Assembly (NCBI GenBank): GCA_963824905.1
Contig: CAWGRH010000003.1
Location: forward strand, 62,001-126,000
From: JAJPKK01 sp963824905
Lineage (GTDB): Bacteria; Pseudomonadota; Alphaproteobacteria; Rhizobiales; Xanthobacteraceae
Direction: 5' to 3'
Length of the DNA stretch: 64,000 bases
Notes under the pieces: generated by a model
What the model saw: the letters and a program-made list of their open reading frames with translations, nothing else
Told to the model about the DNA's origin: nothing
Database searches by the model: none
Translations under genes and position numbers: made by a program
Shown: positions 60,801-64,000 of the stretch, in pieces
Layout of the letters: the number at the start of each line of letters is the position of its first letter
How positions within the stretch are numbered: position 1 is the stretch's first letter

Positions 60801-63098
60801 ACGACATCGAACGTCGCATTGGCTGATTCGCCGAGCGAGCCGCCGGCGAACAGCGGCTTCACGCCGATCATCTCGGCGTCCGGCGCAACGGGGAGCGTCA
60901 GCTTGCGCTCGATGGCGCGGCCACCCGGCTCGGCCATGTGCAGCGTGAGCTGCGCCTCGAGCGGCCGCGTGCCCTCGGGAAGTTTCGACACGGTGACGTC
61001 GAACTTCGCCTTGCCGGCGGCGTCGGTGCTCGGGAGATCCTCGAGCGGCTGCTCGATGGCGGCCTTCTCGTCCTCATTGTCGGCGCTGCCGAAACTGTAC
61101 CCCGGGAAGCCGGGGCGCCCCGCGGCCGGCTGCACCCTCACCGCACCGCCGATTTCGAGCGCGCTCGCCGGCGCGCCATAGAGGAAGCGGCCGTCGACCG
61201 TCACTTGGAACGGCTTGCCCTTGGCGACCGCGGTCGACGCGCTGGTAATTTCGAACTCCATGCGATCGGGGACGTAGTCCTCGACCATGAAAGTCGCCTC
61301 CCCGATCGCCGGACGCTTGGGATCGGAATAGGCGCGCACCCGCCAGGTGCCGGTCGATGCGGTCGATGCGATCGCGACGTCGAGATTGCGCCCGCCGAGG
61401 CCCTGGTCGGCGATGACGGCGCGGCGATATTCGACGCCGTCAGGCCGCTCCACCACGAGGGTCAGCGGCACGTCGGGCGTGGCGACGCCGCGCGCATCGC
61501 GCAACAGCGAGGTCACGTGCACGGTCTCGCCGGTGCGATAGACGCCGCGCTCGGTGTAGACGAAGGCGTCGAGCGCCCCCGGCGCGACTCGCCCCGCGAC
61601 GCCGCGGTCGCCGAAATCGAATGCCGGCGCCTTGAGGCTGAGGAAGGCGTAATCGCCGCGCGGATCGGTAGCGATGATGAGGGCCGGCGACAGGCCACCC
61701 TCCCCTCGCATCAGGCCGGGCTCGAACAGTGCGTGGCCGGCAGCATCGGTACGCTTCGTCGCGATGACCTCGTTGTTGCGGGCCATCAGCCGCAGATCGG
61801 CCGGCATTGCCGCCGCGCTCGCGAGCGAATTGACGAAGACGTGGATGCCGTCCTGCCCCGAGAACGCGGTGAGGCCGAGGTCGGAGACGATGAACCACTG
61901 GGTGGCGAGCGAATCGTAGTCGTCGCTTTTCGCGCCCGCCGGCTCCGCCGCCATCACGTAGACGCCGGGGTTCAGAGGACCGACGGCCTCGTCGACCGGG
62001 AACGCCGTCGTCACCTCAGTGTTGAGCGGATTCTCGACCGCGAGCTGGCCGGTCCATACCTTGAAGCCGCGCTCGTCGGCGAGGCGGTCGAGCTCGTAGC
62101 GGCTGAGGGTGCGCTGGAAGTCGTCGCCGACCACCGTTTCGAGCAGGTTGCGGTCACCGACCCGATAGATCTTGACGGTCACGGAGGCGGTGTTGACGGT
62201 GACGACCGGGATTCCGCGCTGGCCGGTGCGCGGCAACACATAGGCCTTGGAGGTGAAGCGCGCGGACGGGCTGCGATCGCGGACGTAGATCGAATAGTCG
62301 GCGGACTTCGTCAGAGCCTCCTGCACCGTCGACGGCAGGCCGGCGCGCAACGTGATGGCGTAGCGCTCGCCGTGCTTGAGACCCTCGACGCAGAGCTGCC
62401 GCTCGTCGCTCGACAGGGCGGGCTTGTCCTGCCCGGCCATGGCGACGAAGGGCGCGAGATCAATCCTCTTGCCGGGCAGCGGCTCGGAGAACTGGAAGCA
62501 GACGCGCGGCGAAGCGGAATCCGAGTCTACGGTGTAGTCGAGCACCCGGAAGCCGTGCTCCTCGCGCATCCGTTCGTACTGGCCGCGCACATCGGCGACA
62601 TCGCGCAGCGCGAGCGATTGGCGCAGCGTGTCGAGCGCCGGACGCCATTGCGTGCGATCGGCGTAGCTGCGCCCGATCAGGACGAGTGCATCGGCCTCCT
62701 CGTTGCGGTTCGCCGTGCGCTGATAGGCGATGTAGGCCGGCGGCCGCCGCGCGCTCGAGGATCGCGGCGCGCTCACTGTCGTCCGCCGGGCGCGTCTGCA
62801 GGATGGTGCGCGCGAGGCGCAGCCAGTTCGCGGCATCCGCCGGTGCGACGGTCGCGATCTTTCCGAGCGCGTCCAGGGCGCCGTTCTGGTTCCTGCGCGT
62901 CACCGCCGTGTCGGCGTCGCGGCGGAGCGCCGCCAGGGGCCTGGCCACCGTACCGGCATCGGCCTTGACCTGACCTTCAAGGCGCGTGGCGGCCTCGGCG
63001 AGGTCGTCGCGGTGATAGGGCTTGTCGGCGGAAAGGGCGGAAAGCGAAGAAACCAGCAACAACGCGGCCGTCAGGCCGGCGCGAAGCGACGCGAGCAT
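57892..63098 (-). CDS. yfhM: Alpha-2-macroglobulin family protease inhibitor (frame broken near 62745 and 60520)
   Basis: About 1735 residues once joined. Lipid- or signal-anchored N-terminus (TAALLLVSSLSALSADK), a helical region, the bait and MG domains, and the thioester site in DRYPFGCSEQIASRALPL, where the Cys-Gln bond traps proteases. The first break near 62745 (extra G) separates ILERAAAA from the YIAYQRTANRNEEADALV part; the second near 60520 (extra A) separates GFDSGFY from STADTPDLLETALDKAEY. Neither removes a domain. It protects against host or phage proteases in the periplasm alongside PbpC, its operon partner. Start ATG 63098 after GGAGGCAGACCT. Confidence 0.9.
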
Positions 63099-63230
63099 AG
63101 GTCTGCCTCCAACCCTGCGGTGCAGGGGACCAGCTCCACCGCGCGTCACTTGCATCGCGAATTGTGTCGAAACCGTGGCGAAATGTGGCGATGTGCCGAC
63201 CGTGCCCAAATTAGGAAGAAATCGGCTAGC

Positions 63231-64000
63231 ATGTCCGCGTCGCCGCACTCGCCGGCGCTTCCCCCTCGAGACAAGGCTTCAAGTCCCGTGCCCGTGAACA
63301 CCAAACGCGTCTTCTACGTCAAATATCTCGCCCATGTCGTCTTTGCCGAGATGCTCGCCCAGCGGGGAGACGTCAGGCTCGACCGGCTGGAGAACGAAAC
63401 CCCCGACGACGAGGCGGCGCCGGTGCTCGCCGCCGCTCATGTCTACCAGGTCGGGTCGTCGCGTGACGAGCTCCCGCGCCGATTTCATGTCGATGCGGCG
63501 CTGATCGCGCGGGCTCCCGAGCTCTTGATCGTGTCGACGAACGGCGTCGGCTACGACACCGTCGACGTCGAGGCCTGCACCGGCGCCGGGATCCTGGTGC
63601 TCAACCAGGCCGGCGGTAATCGCGAAGCGGTCGCCGAGCATGCGCTCGGGATGCTGCTCACGCTGTCGAAGCGGATCGTCGAGACCAACCAGGTGATGCG
63701 CCGCAGCCATCCGATCAACCGCACCGCCTACATGGGCAACGACGTCTTCGGCAAGACGATCGGCATCATCGGGCTCGGCAACGTCGGCAGTCGCATCGCC
63801 GAGCTTTGTCACGCGCTGTTCTCGATGCGGGTGCTCGCCTACGACCCTTACCTGACCGCGGCGCAGTGCGAGGCGCGACATGCCACCAAAGTCGGGCTCG
63901 AGGAGCTGCTGGCCAATGGCGATTTCGTCTCGATCAACTGCCCGCTCAACGCCGAGACCCGCGGCATGATCGGGGCGGCGCAATTCGCGTTGATGCGGCC
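63231..64000 (+). CDS. D-2-hydroxyacid dehydrogenase (phosphoglycerate-dehydrogenase type), partial
   Basis: About 256 residues in the window; the C-terminus is cut by the edge. LLIVSTNGVGYDTVDVEACT and VLNQAGGNREAVAEHALGML are the N-terminal catalytic-domain signatures, and GKTIGIIGLGNVGSRIAELC is the NAD-binding loop with the G-x-G-x-x-G pattern. The Arg/Glu/His triad would be completed beyond the window. The substrate cannot be told. Start ATG 63231 (AGGAAGAA upstream), or the in-frame GTG 63288. Divergent from yfhM. Confidence 0.85.
   Translation, partial: MSASPHSPALPPRDKASSPVPVNTKRVFYVKYLAHVVFAEMLAQRGDVRLDRLENETPDDEAAPVLAAAHVYQVGSSRDELPRRFHVDAALIARAPELLIVSTNGVGYDTVDVEACTGAGILVLNQAGGNREAVAEHALGMLLTLSKRIVETNQVMRRSHPINRTAYMGNDVFGKTIGIIGLGNVGSRIAELCHALFSMRVLAYDPYLTAAQCEARHATKVGLEELLANGDFVSINCPLNAETRGMIGAAQFALMR

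Noticed and set aside
1..64000. tRNA or rRNA genes
   Set aside because: No cloverleaf with CCA or rRNA core stretches was recognised on either strand.

Overview
The window is high-GC (roughly two thirds G+C by eye) chromosomal DNA of an alphaproteobacterium, most likely Hyphomicrobiales in the Bradyrhizobium/Rhodopseudomonas/Xanthobacteraceae neighbourhood. This is inferred from the four-gene aapJQMP amino-acid ABC transporter, several Bug/TctC periplasmic receptors, an S24-type short repressor, and several families of paired-arm intergenic repeats typical of that group. No rRNA, tRNA or CRISPR array was seen.

Layout. 1-412: start of a Tat-exported Rieske Fe-S protein (minus, cut by the window edge). 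413-1245: no gene; a repeat and a terminator. 1246-2508: AT-richer fossil or mis-sequenced polymorphic toxin C-terminus plus its immunity gene (SitA6/SitI6-like). 2775-5185: BamA-type outer-membrane assembly factor; 5364-6804: SLC13-like permease. 6989-13681: phage-derived island with an S24 repressor, a helix-turn-helix protein, a chimeric tail-like protein, a GH25 endolysin, two small serine-hydrolase-like proteins and several small membrane proteins, but no integrase, capsid or terminase; it ends in a strong terminator at 13901-13934. 14079-17002: heme/beta-propeller Vgb-like protein and an amidohydrolase. 17163-21824: glycerol kinase, glucokinase plus PfkB kinase, PEBP protein. 21979-24372: two secreted proteins of one family around a glutathione peroxidase. 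24554-35728: catabolic genes (two TctC receptors, MFS, M24 peptidase, Fe-S oxidoreductase, ornithine-cyclodeaminase-like, UbiD) interrupted by a hipBA toxin-antitoxin module. 36157-39868: photolyase, cysteine synthase, mercaptopyruvate sulfurtransferase. 40178-42158: two cupins around a sulfatase-modifying-factor-like protein. 42418-46612: aapJQMP. 46911-51578: cystathionine beta-lyase, Spy-like protein, MaoC, MFS and divergent TetR. 51736-55412: lipid-A/lipid-sugar modification operon (ArnT-like, PAP2, GT2, LpxB-N). 55623-63098: yfhM-pbpC. 63231-64000: start of a 2-hydroxyacid dehydrogenase.

A recurrent feature is broken reading frames in otherwise conserved genes (bamA, SLC13, Vgb-like, glpK, glk, a secreted protein, phrB, sseA, yfhM). 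Nearly every break can be repaired by one base, usually by shortening a short homopolymer by one, so I read them mainly as sequencing/assembly indels and annotate each gene across its break.
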